Shown: positions 40,687-49,430 of the stretch, one piece after another
Layout of the letters: each line of letters starts with the position of its first letter
Position numbering within the stretch: the stretch's first letter is position 1
Notes under the pieces: model-generated
Database searches by the model: none
What the model was told of the DNA's origin: nothing
Seen by the model: the letters and a program-made list of their open reading frames with translations, nothing else
Made by a program: the position numbers and the translations under genes
Assembly: GCF_004362045.1 (NCBI RefSeq)
Contig: NZ_SNWX01000018.1
Coordinates: forward strand, 1 to 57,222
DNA from: Halanaerobium saccharolyticum
Lineage (GTDB): Bacteria > Bacillota > Halanaerobiia > Halanaerobiales > Halanaerobiaceae
Length of the DNA stretch: 57,222 nt
Direction of reading: 5' to 3'

Positions 40687-41973
40687 ATGAATTCAACAGC
40701 AAAGGGAGATCGGCCGCATATTGCAGTTTTTGGCAGGCGAAATGTTGGAAAGTCTTCTTTAATCAATAAACTGACAAATCAGAATCTGGCCCTTGTTTCC
40801 AGCCAGCCGGGAACAACAACTGATCCAGTCTATAAGGCAATGGAACTGCTGCCGATTGGACCGGTGATGATGATTGATACAGCAGGGATTGATGATCAGG
40901 GTGAGCTGGGAGAAATGCGAATCAAAAAGACTAAAGAAATTATGCGTAAGACTGATCTGGCACTGCTTGTTATTTCAGTTGTGCAGGGTGCAGGCGAGTT
41001 CGAAACTGAATTAATCAGGGAGTTTAAAGAAAGAGATATTCCTTTTATAACTGTTTTAAATAAGGTTGAACTTCTGGATCCAGAAGGCAAAGAGCAGGCT
41101 CCAGTTTTAGAGGAATTCGATCGATTTTTTGAAAAACATGAGCTGGAATTTATAAAAGCCAGTGCAGAAGCTGAAATCAATATAGATTTAATTAGAGAAA
41201 AAACCGCAGAGAAAATGCCTCAGGACCACAGCCGGGATACAATTATGGGAGATTTAATTGAGCCGGGAGAGGTAGCAGTTTTAGTGACTCCCATTGACAG
41301 TGCTGCTCCTAAAGGGAGACTGATTCTGCCTCAGGTGCAGACCATCAGGGATATCTTAGATCATGATGCTACAGCCCTGGTGACCAAAAAAGCGGAAGTA
41401 AGCTCTGAAATCAATAAATTAAAAAAGAAGCCTAAAATTGTAGTTACTGATTCTCAGGCTTTTGAAATGGTATCAAAAGAGGTAGCTCAAGATATTTTAA
41501 TGACAGGGTTTTCTGTTCTTTTTGCCCGCTACAAAGGTGATCTTAATACTTTTGTCCGGGGTGCAAAGGCAATGGATAAATTGAAAGCCGGTGATAAGGT
41601 TCTGGTAGCTGAAGCCTGTACCCACCGCCGCCAGAAGGATGATATTGGAACAGTTAAAATTCCCAACTGGATCCATAATCAAATCAGTCCTGAAATTGAA
41701 TTTGAACATGTGGCAGGCAGGGAGTTTCCGGATAATCTGGAAGAATACGCCCTGGTCTTGCACTGCGGCAGCTGTATGTTAAATCGCAAAGAAGTTTTAT
41801 CAAGGTTAGAGGAAGCAAAAAAGGTAGGAATTCCGGTAATTAATTATGGAATTGCAATTGCCTGGCTGCATGGAATTTTGGACCGCGCCTTAAAGCCTTT
41901 TCCAGAAGCGCTGGAGCTCTGGCAGCAGGATCAAATAGAAGTCAAGCAAGAAGAAATAGAAGAGGTGGTTTAG
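40687..41973 (+). CDS. hydF: [FeFe]-hydrogenase maturation GTPase HydF
   Basis: A 428-residue GTPase and scaffold. The GTPase domain has P-loop GRRNVGKSS (16-24), G3 DTAG, and NKVE. The C-terminal cluster domain has CTHRR near 316 and HCGSCM near 359, matching the CxH...HCxxC pattern of HydF. HydF carries the diiron precursor to the hydrogenase. It lies 390 bases after hydG across the palindromic element, and its TAG stop is directly followed by the hydE TTG start, so hydF and hydE are coupled. No hydA gene is in the window. Confidence 0.95.
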   Translation: MNSTAKGDRPHIAVFGRRNVGKSSLINKLTNQNLALVSSQPGTTTDPVYKAMELLPIGPVMMIDTAGIDDQGELGEMRIKKTKEIMRKTDLALLVISVVQGAGEFETELIREFKERDIPFITVLNKVELLDPEGKEQAPVLEEFDRFFEKHELEFIKASAEAEINIDLIREKTAEKMPQDHSRDTIMGDLIEPGEVAVLVTPIDSAAPKGRLILPQVQTIRDILDHDATALVTKKAEVSSEINKLKKKPKIVVTDSQAFEMVSKEVAQDILMTGFSVLFARYKGDLNTFVRGAKAMDKLKAGDKVLVAEACTHRRQKDDIGTVKIPNWIHNQISPEIEFEHVAGREFPDNLEEYALVLHCGSCMLNRKEVLSRLEEAKKVGIPVINYGIAIAWLHGILDRALKPFPEALELWQQDQIEVKQEEIEEVV

Positions 41974-43017
41974 TTGAATCAATTTGAAATAAAAAGGCTG
42001 GTTGATCAGGCCTATGATCAGGCAGAATTAAATAAAGAAGAAATTACAGCTCTACTGGCTGCAGATATTGATCAGCTTGATTATCTGCTGCAGCAGGCAG
42101 ATCAAAAAAGGGAAGAAATCTGTGGAGATGAGGTTCATTTAAGAGCCATCATTGAGCTTTCAAGCTACTGCAAACAGAACTGTCATTACTGCGGCTTGAG
42201 AAAAGATAATCAGAAACTTGAGCGTTATCAGTTAGAAAAAGGAGAAATTATTAAAACTGCTCAGATGGCAGCTGAACTTGGTTATCAGACCGTTGTTCTG
42301 CAGTCGGGAGAAGATGAATATCCGGCAGCTGAAATTACAGAGATTATAAAAGAGATTAAAAACACCACCGGGATGGCAATTACTTTAAGCCTCGGAGAAA
42401 GAGATTTTGCTGCCTATAAACTCTGGCGGGAAGCCGGTGCTGACCGCTACCTCTTAAAACATGAAATTGCAGATCGCGCTTTATACGAAAAGTATCATCC
42501 GGGAATGAGTTTTGAGAATAGAATTGAAAGCCTTAAATTTTTAAAAACAATTGGCTATCAGATTGGAAGTGGGGTCATAATTGACCTACCGGGACAGACT
42601 CCCGAAATTATGGCCGAAGATCTGCTTTTATCTCAGGATTTAGAGCTTGATATGATTGGCTCGGGTCCATTTATTCCCCATCAGCAGACACCGCTTAAAG
42701 ATAGTAAAACTGGAACAGTAGAAATGACTCTAAAGTTTACTGCTTTAAGTCGACTGCTGCTGCCGCTGGCCCATATTCCGGCGACTACTGCCCTGGGTAC
42801 AATTGATGATCAGGGACGGCAGAAGGCTCTGCTGGCTGGAGCCAATGTGGTAATGCCCAATGTGACAGATTCTATGTACAGAGCAAAATATCAAATTTAT
42901 CCGGAAAAAATCTGTGTTAATGAGGAAGCAGGAGACTGCCGCCAGTGTATTGGTGGAATCATTGCTTCTCTCGGCCGTTTTGTCAGTCAAAATAAAGGAC
43001 ACAGTCTGAGAAAATAA
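41974..43017 (+). CDS. hydE: [FeFe]-hydrogenase maturase HydE
   Basis: A 347-residue radical SAM protein with CX3CX2C at C66, C70, C73 (CKQNCHYC), followed by GLRKDN. A C-terminal Cys set (CVNEEAGDCRQCIGG) matches the optional second cluster seen in some HydE proteins. PFIPHQQTPLKD and VMPNVTDSMYRAKYQIYP are also HydE features. HydE acts on the iron complex made by HydG during H-cluster assembly. The TTG start abuts hydF, with GAGGTGG as ribosome-binding site. Confidence 0.94.
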   Translation: MNQFEIKRLVDQAYDQAELNKEEITALLAADIDQLDYLLQQADQKREEICGDEVHLRAIIELSSYCKQNCHYCGLRKDNQKLERYQLEKGEIIKTAQMAAELGYQTVVLQSGEDEYPAAEITEIIKEIKNTTGMAITLSLGERDFAAYKLWREAGADRYLLKHEIADRALYEKYHPGMSFENRIESLKFLKTIGYQIGSGVIIDLPGQTPEIMAEDLLLSQDLELDMIGSGPFIPHQQTPLKDSKTGTVEMTLKFTALSRLLLPLAHIPATTALGTIDDQGRQKALLAGANVVMPNVTDSMYRAKYQIYPEKICVNEEAGDCRQCIGGIIASLGRFVSQNKGHSLRK

Positions 43018-43078
43018 AAATAATCAATCGGATTATAATCGGATTAAAAAAAATTATAAAATTAAATAAGGTTTAAAA

Positions 43079-43129
43079 GAAAAAAGCTCCCATTCAGGCT
43101 GTAATTAACTTTAACAGCTGTGATGGGAG
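43079..43129 (-). terminator. Terminator of SulP gene
   Basis: On the minus strand CTCCCAT and ATGGGAG form the base of a long stem (with AGCTG/CAGCC inside), followed by a T-run (GCTTTTTTCTTTT). It closes the leftward SulP transcript; in the other direction the downstream T content is low. Confidence 0.75.
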
Positions 43130-43154
43130 TTTAGTTGTTTATTTAATTATTTTA

Positions 43155-44909
43155 TTATTCATTGTTCTTATTTTTCTGATCTTTATCTGTATTTTGCTCA
43201 TCATTATTCTCATCGTTATTCTTATCTTTTGAATTTTTTCCCTTTCCAGAATCATTTTGGCTTAAGTCGAGGGCTTTATGAGTGGCAGCAAAATATTCAG
43301 TTTCTGGTAAATAAATATTGTCTTCCCCAACTTTTTCTGCAAGTCCGATTTTGCGGAAAATTTTAAGCAGCCGCTCATTAACTCCGGTCAGCATTATTTC
43401 TCCACCATTTTCCTGCACCTGGTTTACAAATTCTTCTAACACCTTGATGATTGTAATATCAATTCTTCTAACATTTCTCAGTCTGATAACAAAATCTGTC
43501 TTCGGTTCATAAAATTCTTCCAGCTGATCCTTTAAATCATCTGCCGCACTAAAATGAACTGCTCCTTTAAGATCAACAACTCGTGCCTGTCTGGCAGAAA
43601 TGTTTGATTCAGCTGTTTTCTCATGTTTGACATGGTGTAGATGATAACCTTCGTCATCCTTTTTTTTGTCATAATATAACATATCAATATCAGCTTCTTT
43701 GGAAATTCGTAAGACTACCACTAAAGAGACCAAAACTCCGAAATAAATTGCCTGATCAATATTTGGTAGGACAATGGTGGCAATAAAGGTTGTACCAAAA
43801 ATTAAAGCGTCTCCCTTGGTAGTTTTAAGATTTCTGATTACTTCTTTTAGATCCAGGATTCCAATTGCTGCCGAGATAACAAGTCCTGCTAAAACAGAAA
43901 CTGGAATGTAGGCCAGATAAGTTCTGAAAAATAGAATAAATAGAACAATAGAAATAGCAGAGAAAAATTGTGAAACTCTATGTTTGGCTCCTGCACTTAA
44001 ATTGGCAAAAGTTTTTGCAAAAGAAGAAGAAATAGCAAAACCACTAAAAAACGAAATAACCATATTTGTAATTCCCTGACTTCTAAATTCGCGATCAAAG
44101 TTAGGTTCTTCTTTTGTTTTTAAAGCAAGTGACTGCAGGACAGCCATAGTCTGGATTAACCCAAGCAGGGCAATGGAAAAAGCTTTTGTATAAACCTGAC
44201 CTATAAGATGCCAGTCCAGGCTTAAAAGATTAAAGTCTATAATTCGTTTTGGAATTTCACCGACAAGTGGTATTGACTGATTAATTTCGGTAACTGTAGT
44301 AATAACGGTCATTAAAACAACAGTTATCAGATATTCGGGCAGTGATTTTTTAATTAAAGGAATTGTAAAGATTAAAATTAATGTTACAGCACCTACTATG
44401 AGATTAAGATAATTCAACTCGGAGATATTTGAAATAAACTGTAAGCTTTTGGTGATTACATTTGAGCCACTGACACTGACACCTGTAAAATTTTCTATTT
44501 GAGAAAATAGAATCAATACAGCTGCTCCGTGTGAAAGCCCAACCACCACCGGGTGGGAAATGTATTTTATTAATTCACTTAAGTTAAAACTGACCAGTAA
44601 AAATTGAAAGAGACCGATTAAAAAGGTGGTTAAAAATATGACCTGCAGATAATTTTCTCCCTGAAAGCTGCTTAAACTACTGTAAAGAGCCACTGTCAAC
44701 ATATTTGTAGGGCCCACAATTACATAAGAGGAAAAATTAAAGATAGAAGCAGTAAACATAGAGAAAATAGAAGCGTAAATACCATAAATGGGATTGATTC
44801 CTAAAATTAAAGCATAGGCCATATTCTGCGGTAGTGCAATAGTAGCAGTAGTTAAACCACTCAACATATCACCACTATATTTTTTAATTAAATCTTTTAT
44901 AATTTGCAA
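43155..44909 (-). CDS. SulP-family anion transporter with STAS domain
   Basis: A 584-residue SulP/SLC26 protein. About 11 to 12 helices (to about 405) include GLTTATIALPQNMAYALILG, the SulP start signature, and VLAGLVISAAIGILDLKEVI. A STAS domain spans about 430-545 (DLKGAVHFSAADDLKDQLEE). The last 35 residues are a very hydrophilic Asn/Asp/Lys tail. Possible substrates are sulfate, bicarbonate or dicarboxylates, often with Na+ or H+. The TTG start lies in the palindrome AGGTGATTCACCT, which also holds its GAGGTG ribosome-binding site, so initiation may be hairpin-controlled. Confidence 0.9.
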   Translation of the reverse strand: MQIIKDLIKKYSGDMLSGLTTATIALPQNMAYALILGINPIYGIYASIFSMFTASIFNFSSYVIVGPTNMLTVALYSSLSSFQGENYLQVIFLTTFLIGLFQFLLVSFNLSELIKYISHPVVVGLSHGAAVLILFSQIENFTGVSVSGSNVITKSLQFISNISELNYLNLIVGAVTLILIFTIPLIKKSLPEYLITVVLMTVITTVTEINQSIPLVGEIPKRIIDFNLLSLDWHLIGQVYTKAFSIALLGLIQTMAVLQSLALKTKEEPNFDREFRSQGITNMVISFFSGFAISSSFAKTFANLSAGAKHRVSQFFSAISIVLFILFFRTYLAYIPVSVLAGLVISAAIGILDLKEVIRNLKTTKGDALIFGTTFIATIVLPNIDQAIYFGVLVSLVVVLRISKEADIDMLYYDKKKDDEGYHLHHVKHEKTAESNISARQARVVDLKGAVHFSAADDLKDQLEEFYEPKTDFVIRLRNVRRIDITIIKVLEEFVNQVQENGGEIMLTGVNERLLKIFRKIGLAEKVGEDNIYLPETEYFAATHKALDLSQNDSGKGKNSKDKNNDENNDEQNTDKDQKNKNNE

Positions 44910-44921
44910 GGTGATTCACCT
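44909..44921 (-). promoter_or_regulatory. Palindrome covering SulP ribosome-binding site
   Basis: AGGTGATTCACCT is a perfect 6+6 palindrome with one central base. On the minus strand it includes the AGGTG of the ribosome-binding site and ends next to the TTG start. Confidence 0.4.
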
Positions 44922-45136
44922 CAGTTTTTTTATTATAATCAAACTTTGCTTCTAGTTTAACAGGCCAGCATGAAAGTTTCAATTGAATTTGAAAACTTTT
45001 AAAATTAATTTATCTGCAAACTGAATTTTAGTTATCAAATTTTTCTATATCCTAGAAAAAGAAATTGAAATTTGTTAAAATTAAGTGTAAAGATCTAAGT
45101 CTGGATAATGATTATTTAAGGAAAAGAGGTGCTTAA

Positions 45137-47065
45137 ATGTTTCTAACTAAAAAGAAATATTCTATAATTTTGTTTTTAATGTTGATTTTACTGATTTTTA
45201 CTTTAAATATATCTGCTCAGAACCCACAAATGAATGGACCAGTGGAGGAATTTAAGGTTCAGAAGCAGCTGAACAGCAGTATAATTTTTATTTTAATTGT
45301 AATTGCTCTCCTGCTGGTTTTATTTGTCTGGGAACCGATGCCAATTAGCTTATTAGCATTACTGGTACCAATAATTCTCACTATTTTTAATCAGTACAGC
45401 AAATTATCTGTAGAAGACTCACTATCTGGTTTTGGTAATCCGGCTACAATCACTGTGATGGCAATGTTTGTTTTTAGTGCCGGTATTCAGCGCAGTGGTG
45501 CAGTACAGCTTTTGGGAGATAGAATTTCTCAGATAACAGGTAAAAATCCTAAAAGACAGATTGCCCTGATTTCTATTTTTACAGGTTCTACCTCAGGAAT
45601 TATTAATAATACGCCTGTGGTGGCTGCACTGATTCCGATGGTCAGAGAATTGGGGCGCAAAACTAATGTGTCTCCCTCTAAATTATTGATTCCCCTCTCT
45701 TATGCAGCAATGCTGGGAGGAACCGTAACTTTAATTGGTACTTCTACTAACCTGCTGGCAAGTCAGGTTTCGGAAAGAATGCTGGGGCACCCCTTTTCGA
45801 TGTTTGAATTTTCGCTGCTGGGGATTATTGTTTTAATTATCGGTATTATTTACCTGCTGACAGTTGGTTTTAAGCTTGTTCCGGCAAGACTGGAGGTTGA
45901 AGATGATTTAACTGATGAATACGAAGTACGAGCTTATCTGACAGAGGTTTTAGTTGGAGAAGACTGCAACTTTGTGGGTAAAAGTTTTGAAGAAATTACT
46001 GAAGATAAGGAATTAGATTATGATATCATTAGAATTATACGCAATGGCAAACAGTTTATGGAGCCCTTAAATGCAAAAACGGTCAGAGTTGGAGATCATC
46101 TAATTATTAGAGCCAGACAGGATACTTTACTGGAATTGACCAGAAGCAAGGGGATGAAAACCCTGCCGGAAATGGTTGTTGATGATGATGCAATTGAGCA
46201 GCCGCTGGCTGGTGAAACCCTGGTGGAAGTTGTGGTTCCTGCTCATTCCTTTCTGGTCAATAAAACTTTAAAGGAGATTAACTTTCTGGAAAGATATAAT
46301 TGTAATGTTCTGGCCTTAAGACGTGGGGAAGAACTGACTCATCAGAAAATGGAGGATTATCGTTTTCAGCCAGGAGACCTTTTGCTATTACTGGCTACCG
46401 AAAAAACTCTGGCTAGATTACGAAAAAATAATAATTTTATTATCGATCGAGAATATGATCCAAATTTATTTGATCAGAAAAAAATGTATATTTCTCTGGC
46501 AATCCTTGTGTTTTTTATAAGTACTGTTTCCCTTGGCCTACTGCCGGTTGCGATCGCTGCTTTAAGTGGAGCTTTTTTGATGGCTTTTAGTGGCTGTATC
46601 AATAAAAATGATTTTTTTGATGCCATTGACTGGGATGTATATTTTCTGCTCTCAGGTTTAATTCCAATGGGCATGGCAATTGAAAGATCAGGTACAGCTG
46701 CCTATATTGCTGTTAATATAAATAATTTAACTTCTGTGCTCTCGCCGGTATTTATTTTGATGGTTATTTATTTGCTGACTTCTCTTTTAACAAACCTGAT
46801 TAGTAATAATGCCAGTGTACTTTTAATGCTGCCGATTGCAGTGGGAACTGCAGAACAGCTGGGTATCAATCCTTTTGCTTTTGTAATTACTACTACCTTT
46901 GCTGCCAGTGCTGCTTTTGCCAGTCCAGTTGGCTATCAAACCAATCTTATGGTTTATAGTTCGGGTGGATTTAAATTTAGAGATTTTATTATTGCAGGTG
47001 CTCCGCTGCAGCTGATGATGACTGTAATAGTTCCCCTGCTGGTCAGAATGATCTGGGGTTTTTAA
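45137..47065 (+). CDS. SLC13/DASS-type transporter with two TrkA-C domains
   Basis: A 642-residue membrane protein. The first hydrophobic segment (8-28, ending SAQ) looks like a signal peptide or first helix. The transport domain is split around two cytoplasmic TrkA-C (RCK-C) regions at about 275-340 and 365-435 (TVRVGDHLIIRA and FQPGDLLLLLATE). The transport motifs are TSGIINNTPVVAALIPM, GTVTLIGTSTNLLAS and LISNNASVLLMLPIAVG. This layout is shared by SLC13-like carriers for sulfate, dicarboxylates or other anions, probably Na+-driven. It is transcribed divergently from SulP, so both may serve anion balance. Confidence 0.88.
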   Translation: MFLTKKKYSIILFLMLILLIFTLNISAQNPQMNGPVEEFKVQKQLNSSIIFILIVIALLLVLFVWEPMPISLLALLVPIILTIFNQYSKLSVEDSLSGFGNPATITVMAMFVFSAGIQRSGAVQLLGDRISQITGKNPKRQIALISIFTGSTSGIINNTPVVAALIPMVRELGRKTNVSPSKLLIPLSYAAMLGGTVTLIGTSTNLLASQVSERMLGHPFSMFEFSLLGIIVLIIGIIYLLTVGFKLVPARLEVEDDLTDEYEVRAYLTEVLVGEDCNFVGKSFEEITEDKELDYDIIRIIRNGKQFMEPLNAKTVRVGDHLIIRARQDTLLELTRSKGMKTLPEMVVDDDAIEQPLAGETLVEVVVPAHSFLVNKTLKEINFLERYNCNVLALRRGEELTHQKMEDYRFQPGDLLLLLATEKTLARLRKNNNFIIDREYDPNLFDQKKMYISLAILVFFISTVSLGLLPVAIAALSGAFLMAFSGCINKNDFFDAIDWDVYFLLSGLIPMGMAIERSGTAAYIAVNINNLTSVLSPVFILMVIYLLTSLLTNLISNNASVLLMLPIAVGTAEQLGINPFAFVITTTFAASAAFASPVGYQTNLMVYSSGGFKFRDFIIAGAPLQLMMTVIVPLLVRMIWGF

Positions 47066-47133
47066 GTGATTTAAATAATCTAAAATATTATCTGTTCTAA
47101 AATAAAATAATTTTAAAAATAATTATTTTCTGC

Positions 47134-47178
47134 AAAAGCTGAAGCAATCAACTTTAAATTGGTTGCTTCAGCTTTTTT
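47134..47178 (+). terminator. Intrinsic terminator after SLC13 gene
   Basis: AAAAGCTGAAGCAA and TTGCTTCAGCTTTTTT form a long perfect stem with flanking A- and T-runs. Confidence 0.92.
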
Positions 47179-47238
47179 GATACCTAAATTAATATATTTA
47201 ATTTTTTTATTAATATAATTAATTTTTTTAAAAAATAC

Positions 47239-47267
47239 TTTACAAATCTTAATTTTTGTTTTATAAT
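47239..47267 (+). promoter_or_regulatory. Sigma-A promoter of DUF2089 gene
   Basis: TTTACA at 47239-47244, 17-base spacer, perfect TATAAT at 47262-47267. Confidence 0.75.
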
Positions 47268-47295
47268 ATTAAATAAGAAAGCGGGGTGAAGTTAA

Positions 47296-47670
47296 ATGAG
47301 TTATCCAATTCCATCTAAATGTCCTACCTGTGAAGGAAAATTGAATGTGACTGAACTAAAATGTAATAACTGTCAGACTAAAATCAGCGGTGATTTTTAC
47401 CTGGATGAGCTTTTTCAATTAAATTATGAGCAGCAGCAGTTTTTAAAGATTTTTATTAAAACTAGAGGCAATATCAAAAATATGGAAAAAGAGCTCGAGA
47501 TGTCCTATCCCACAGTTAGAAATAAGCTGAATGAGTTAATTAAGACTTTAGGCTATGAAGATGATTTTGTTGAGGAAGAACAGCAGGAAAAAAGAAGAGA
47601 GATTCTGGATCTGTTAGAAGCGGGAGAAATTGAAGCGGTTGAGGCAGCTCAGAAATTAAAAGAGATTTAA
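47296..47670 (+). CDS. DUF2089-family zinc-ribbon/HTH protein
   Basis: A 124-residue protein of the DUF2089 type. The N-terminal zinc ribbon (CPTCEGKLNVTELKCNNC) is followed by a helix-turn-helix-like part (FIKTRGNIKNMEKELEMSYPTVRNKLNEL) and a C-terminal SHOCT-like helical pair (KRREILDLLEAGEIEAVEAA). Family members are thought to be transcription regulators, often beside small envelope-stress genes. The next gene begins with the same SHOCT-like motif (MRILEMLQDGKINAEE), suggesting the two proteins interact or share an ancestor. Confidence 0.85.
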   Translation: MSYPIPSKCPTCEGKLNVTELKCNNCQTKISGDFYLDELFQLNYEQQQFLKIFIKTRGNIKNMEKELEMSYPTVRNKLNELIKTLGYEDDFVEEEQQEKRREILDLLEAGEIEAVEAAQKLKEI

Positions 47671-47761
47671 GTTGAATTTTGATTTTGAGCGATGATTTTG
47701 TATTGTTTAAGCTGTGTCTTAATTAAAAATATAAACTATTAAAATTAAAAGGGAGTTGAAA

Positions 47762-48166
47762 ATGATGAAAGAAGAGAAAATGAGAATTTTAGAAATGCTG
47801 CAGGATGGTAAGATTAATGCTGAAGAAACTGAGAAATTACTGGCTGCTTTAGGTGAAGAAGAGTCCGGGCAGTCAACAGCTGTTCAGTTAAAAAGCAGAA
47901 ATGAAGGTGCAATTGGGCAGGCTGGAAAGAAAAGACACTTAAGAATAATTGTTAATGAAGCTGGAAAAGATAAGGTGAATATGTCTTTACCACTTGGAAT
48001 TGCAAAAAGCCTTTTGAATTTTGTGCCTCAGTCGGCAAAAGATAAAATGGCGGCAAAGGATATTGATTTAGATTCGCTGACCAAAACTATTGATGACCTT
48101 TCGGAAGAAAAAGAAATTTTAAGAGTTGATGATGAAAATGAAACTGTGATAATTCGGGTTGAGTAG
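47762..48166 (+). CDS. SHOCT-like/YvlB-LiaX N-terminal-type small protein
   Basis: A 134-residue cytoplasmic protein. Residues about 3-32 are the SHOCT-like helix pair (KMRILEMLQDGKINAEETEKLLAAL) seen at the N-terminus of YvlB and LiaX proteins. A linker and a C-terminal alpha/beta part follow (RHLRIIVNEAGKDKVNMSLPLGI...IIRVE), which resembles a short version of a YvlB-like domain. The precise function is unknown; relatives act in cell-envelope stress. The start ATG follows GGGAG. Confidence 0.75.
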   Translation: MMKEEKMRILEMLQDGKINAEETEKLLAALGEEESGQSTAVQLKSRNEGAIGQAGKKRHLRIIVNEAGKDKVNMSLPLGIAKSLLNFVPQSAKDKMAAKDIDLDSLTKTIDDLSEEKEILRVDDENETVIIRVE

Positions 48167-48255
48167 TCTTTTTTTAAAATTTCCGAATAAAAATTGCCTT
48201 AATGATAATTAAATTATATAATTAATTTAAATTATGAGTACGAGAGGATGATATT

Positions 48256-48399
48256 ATGCCTCAAACTAAAGAAGAAATTAAACTAGATTTATATCAAAAA
48301 CTAGCTGAAGCAGAAAATGAAATAAAAAATGGTGCAGAATTATTAGATGGTAAGCAGGTTTTTTTAGAGCTAAGGAAAAAATATCAAGATTTCATTTGA
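48256..48399 (+). CDS. Orphan antitoxin-like small protein
   Basis: A 47-codon gene with GAGAGGATG ribosome-binding site. The helical sequence LYQKLAEAENEIKNGAELLD and the end DGKQVFLELRKKYQ match the C-terminal part of RelB/Phd-type antitoxins (xDGEEVFxELRxKYG), which is the toxin-binding segment. No DNA-binding N-terminus and no toxin gene are present on either side, so it may be a remnant or an orphan. The stop codon overlaps the -35 box of the next promoter. Confidence 0.55.
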   Translation: MPQTKEEIKLDLYQKLAEAENEIKNGAELLDGKQVFLELRKKYQDFI

Positions 48400-48424
48400 T
48401 TAATTTAAACTACTATTGTATAAT
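48396..48424 (+). promoter_or_regulatory. Promoter of thiT transcript
   Basis: TTGATT at 48396-48401, 17-base spacer, perfect TATAAT at 48419-48424, directly upstream of the TPP riboswitch. Confidence 0.75.
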
Positions 48425-48471
48425 ACAGCTAGATAGAGATTTCGATATGACTAGATTTAAAAAAATTAAAG

Positions 48472-48555
48472 ACTGGGGAGCCAAACTGGAGGCTGAGAGG
48501 ATGAGCAATCATCGACCCATTAACCTGAACCTGGTAATGCAGGCGTAGGTAGGCG
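48472..48555 (+). promoter_or_regulatory. TPP riboswitch upstream of thiT
   Basis: The THI-box pattern is present: CTGGGGAGCC, then GGCTGAGAGGATG, then ACCCATTAACCTGAACCTGGTAATGCAGGCGTAGG in order, i.e. the P2/P3 core with CTGAGA and the P4/P5 block with ACCTGA and the TAATGC turn. TPP binding should promote the downstream hairpin. Confidence 0.95.
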
Positions 48556-48568
48556 ATATAAAGACATT

Positions 48569-48608
48569 AAACCCTCCGGTTTGCTCCTCACAAATCAGGA
48601 GGGTTTTT
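48569..48608 (+). terminator. Riboswitch terminator overlapping thiT ribosome-binding site
   Basis: AAACCCTCC pairs with GGAGGGTTT and is followed by T residues. The 3' arm itself contains GGAGG, nine bases before the thiT ATG, so the same hairpin can stop transcription and hide the ribosome-binding site. Confidence 0.88.
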
Positions 48609-48611
48609 ATT

Positions 48612-49142
48612 ATGCAAAATAAATTTTCAACAAGAATGATGGCCGAAATTGGGGTGGCTGTTGCTCTGGCAGTTGTGCTTAATTTCCTCAAGCTCTGGCG
48701 GATGCCTCAGGGTGGTTCGGTTAGTTTAGAAATGCTGCCGATCTTTGTAATTGCTTTTCGCTGGGGTCTGGGTGCAGGAATGTTTGGTGGTCTGGCCTAT
48801 GGACTGCTGCAGCTGATGTTTGGAGCTTATATTATTCATCCAGTTCAGCTGATTATGGATTATCCTCTGCCCTATATGGTTTTAGGAGTAGCAGGAATGT
48901 TTAAGATCAGAAAAGATGAAATTATTCAGCCTCTTAAAATGTTCTGGGCGGTGGTAGTGGCCTCGGCATTAAGGTTAATTGTTCACATCTTGTCAGGAGT
49001 AATCTTTTTCAGCAGTTATGCACCAGAAGGACAGAATGTCTGGGTTTATTCCACAGTTTATAATGCGACATTTTTGATTCCGACTACTATAGTTACCTAT
49101 ATTGTACTGATAATTGTAATGAAGGCCTTAGAAAACAAATAA
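48612..49142 (+). CDS. thiT: Thiamine ECF transporter S component ThiT
   Basis: A 176-residue membrane protein with six hydrophobic segments. It carries LKLWRMPQGGSVSLEMLPIF and HPVQLIMDYPLPYMVLGVAG, the thiamine-binding signature of YuaJ/ThiT. It binds thiamine outside the cell and works with the shared ECF energising module, which is not encoded here. Control by the TPP riboswitch and terminator confirms the assignment. Confidence 0.93.
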   Translation: MQNKFSTRMMAEIGVAVALAVVLNFLKLWRMPQGGSVSLEMLPIFVIAFRWGLGAGMFGGLAYGLLQLMFGAYIIHPVQLIMDYPLPYMVLGVAGMFKIRKDEIIQPLKMFWAVVVASALRLIVHILSGVIFFSSYAPEGQNVWVYSTVYNATFLIPTTIVTYIVLIIVMKALENK

Positions 49143-49164
49143 TGCAATCGATACAATTAAATAT

Positions 49165-49247
49165 TTACAGGGGAGCCTTACGGCTGAGAGAAAGCAGATG
49201 CTTTGACCCTCAGGACCTGATCTGGATAATACCAGCGAAGGGAGTTG
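49165..49247 (+). promoter_or_regulatory. TPP riboswitch upstream of thiC operon
   Basis: ACAGGGGAGCCTTACGGCTG, the CTGAGAGAAAG block, GACCCTCAGGACCTGATCTG, GATAATACCAGCGAAGGGAG follow each other as in the THI-box consensus. This second copy governs the biosynthesis genes. Confidence 0.96.
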
Positions 49248-49285
49248 TGCAGCAGTGATTATTTTAATAATTGCTTAAGTTATTA

Positions 49286-49320
49286 AACACAGTTTCCTTA
49301 GTTGGGGGCTGTGTTTTTTG
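49286..49320 (+). terminator. Riboswitch-associated terminator before thiC
   Basis: AAACACAG and CTGTGTTTTTTG form a stem (with looser pairing inside) followed by a T-run, 110 bases before thiC. It is probably the expression platform of the second TPP riboswitch. Confidence 0.85.
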
Positions 49321-49430
49321 TATTTTAGAGAATTTAAAATTGAGGATTTAAAATAATCATTTAGTAGTAAAATTTCAAATTAAGAACAATTAAAATAAAA
49401 AACAATTCAAAATAAGAGGAGCTGACAATT

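Noticed and set aside
48612-49142. Assigning this gene as ThiW
   Set aside because: The LKLWRMPQGGSVSLEMLPIF signature is that of ThiT; ThiW is the gene at 50834.
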